Origin: Erigeron canadensis
Taxonomy: Eukaryota; Streptophyta; Magnoliopsida; Asterales; Asteraceae
NCBI RefSeq assembly: GCF_010389155.1
Contig: NC_057765.1
Coordinates: forward strand, 38,769,559-38,833,558
Reading direction: 5' to 3'
Length of the DNA stretch: 64,000 bases
This document shows, piece after piece, positions 60,066 through 64,000 of the stretch (positions are counted from its first letter, which is position 1; each line of letters starts with the position of its first letter). The translations under genes were made by a program, and so were the position numbers. The notes beneath the pieces are model-generated. The model did not search any database, was not told the DNA's origin, and saw only the letters and a program-made list of their open reading frames with translations.

Positions 60066-61490
60066 AAATTAAGGTCATGCAATTTATTTAAATGGCTCAA
60101 ACTGACAACCACCATGCATGTACTTGTGCATAGTTTTAGGTTTGATACATATTACCCACAACTTTTAGGTTTTATCTTTTCTTGTTTGAAAAAAAGGAAG
60201 AAAAGGGGTTCGTATAGATTTATATAGTTTTTTTAATGGAATAATCATAAAGGATTAAGATGTACTCATGTCTGATCCAAAATCTGTGCTTCTCATCTAT
60301 GGACATATCATAAAGAAATTTTTTTGGTTTGTAAGTTATAAATGTTACGTTCAAACAACATCAATTACACATTTCTTAAACTATGTATATTTTTACTCAC
60401 AGACAACAATATGTTGAGATGAAATTCTTTCTTTTTTGAATGCTACCATCTCACATAAACCTCTGTACGAGCCTTGCATGATTTATGTCCATGAAGTCGA
60501 TTACCGATCATGGTAACATCTTATTTCTCATTACGCAATATGAACGATGGCAGGGTAATGTATTGTTCTTATTAAACAACTTTAAAACCTTGCTCTAACA
60601 ATCTCCAAACATTTTCTGGCATATTTATATTTATTGGACAACATTCAATAATGGCATAAATTGATTGAACCTAGGAATTATTGTTAGCTATAATAAATCA
60701 TTTTAGTGGTATAGTTGATAATGAACATGTCTGAAAGAAAGATATAACTAGCTCGAGAACCAGGAAGGCATGGTTAAGCCATATTATCTTGACTCTGCAA
60801 GTCTAGTTAATCTCGAATATGACTCGGTTTGAAACCAAGGATACGCCTTATAATGTATGATCTGTAATCAGCATCTGTTCCATTCCATCAACTTGCCCAA
60901 GGTATGCAGGAAAGAAAATCAGGCCAGAAAATTCAAAAGCATTAGAAGAAAATAGGACTGATATGGTATCAGGTTCGTCCTAACAGCTTGCCTAAACTTT
61001 GGATTTGTCATGGGTTAGTGATTCAGGTCCAACTTATTATGATATTATGATCATAATTCATTCAAGTAGACTGATAATCTGATTCTTGTTATGTATAGAA
61101 CCGAGTATACTAGTTGCTTAGTTCTATGGTTCCACACCCAGCTTTGCACGCTCTTACGCAAGAAACAATGGTCAAGTCAGTTTAAGACAAAGCGAGATAT
61201 AATTCTGTGTCGGGTTTCTAACCAAATGAACAACAGTAGAAGAAAAAAAGACATCAAGGCAGAAGAACAATAAACTGTAGGCAAATTGTTTAAACACTAG
61301 ATCATTACAAATTCAATAAAATTCTTCTTGAAAACAAGAATAAAAAATCCAACCAAAGTAATCACTAATCACAAAAGAAAGGATTTCATCAATCACATGT
61401 CATCACCCTCCTCAAATTCATATAATAAAATCCCAAAATCATACTAACTCTATCTTCTCACCTCTTCTCTGTGCATTACCAAAAAACACC
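60066..61490. other. Convergent spacer between NADS and BiP
   Basis: Holds the 3'UTRs of the two convergent genes. No ORF, repeat or RNA gene is recognised in the middle part. Confidence 0.55.

Positions 61491-64000
<2,510 letters not shown>

Overview
This window reads as nuclear DNA of a flowering plant, most likely a eudicot. It is AT-rich, its genes are split by many short GT-AG introns, and every recognisable protein is a plant type: a Dof factor, an R2R3-MYB, a plant WDR44-like WD40 protein, a METTL17/Rsm22 protein, glutamine-dependent NAD+ synthetase and an ER-resident BiP. Asteraceae is a guess from the repeat types and is not demonstrated. There is no prokaryotic, viral, rRNA, tRNA or CRISPR signal.

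Layout. 1-1312 (-): Dof zinc-finger gene, cut by the window edge at its 3' end. 1313-11609: gene-free, holding tandem duplications, a Harbinger-type MITE, a hAT/Mutator-like element with a perfect target duplication, a 418-bp foldback repeat and two Helitron-like elements. 11610-14344 (+): seven-exon WD40 gene. 14345-23484: repeats, including a 3.5-kb hAT transposon whose transposase carries two single-base frameshifts. 23485-24782 (+): two-exon R2R3-MYB gene. 24783-46633: about 22 kb of nested transposable elements with no host gene that I can recognise. Its elements include non-autonomous hATs with 8-bp duplications, a SINE-like unit, a Harbinger-like element with a SANT/Myb-like ORF, an LTR-like stretch, a 992-bp Mutator-type foldback element with a 9-bp duplication, and several small Helitrons. 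46634-64000: gene-dense, with RSM22/METTL17 (-, 12 exons), NAD+ synthetase (+, 13 exons) and BiP (-, six exons visible, 5' end beyond the window).

The six genes do not form a pathway. RSM22 and NADS are divergent with 1.66 kb between their start codons; NADS and BiP are convergent. All exon models were built by hand from splice signals, reading-phase continuity and protein-family expectation; phases close exactly in every complete gene. Two introns use GC-AG borders.

I found no convincing new biological system. The most interesting material is structural: a family of about 250-320-bp Helitron-like elements sharing a GC-rich 3' hairpin, a Mutator-type foldback element with a gene-like core, an old Harbinger-family element whose ends lie 4.1 kb apart around later insertions, a three-fold 17-residue repeat in the RSM22 tail, and a 12-nt direct repeat marking a BiP intron.
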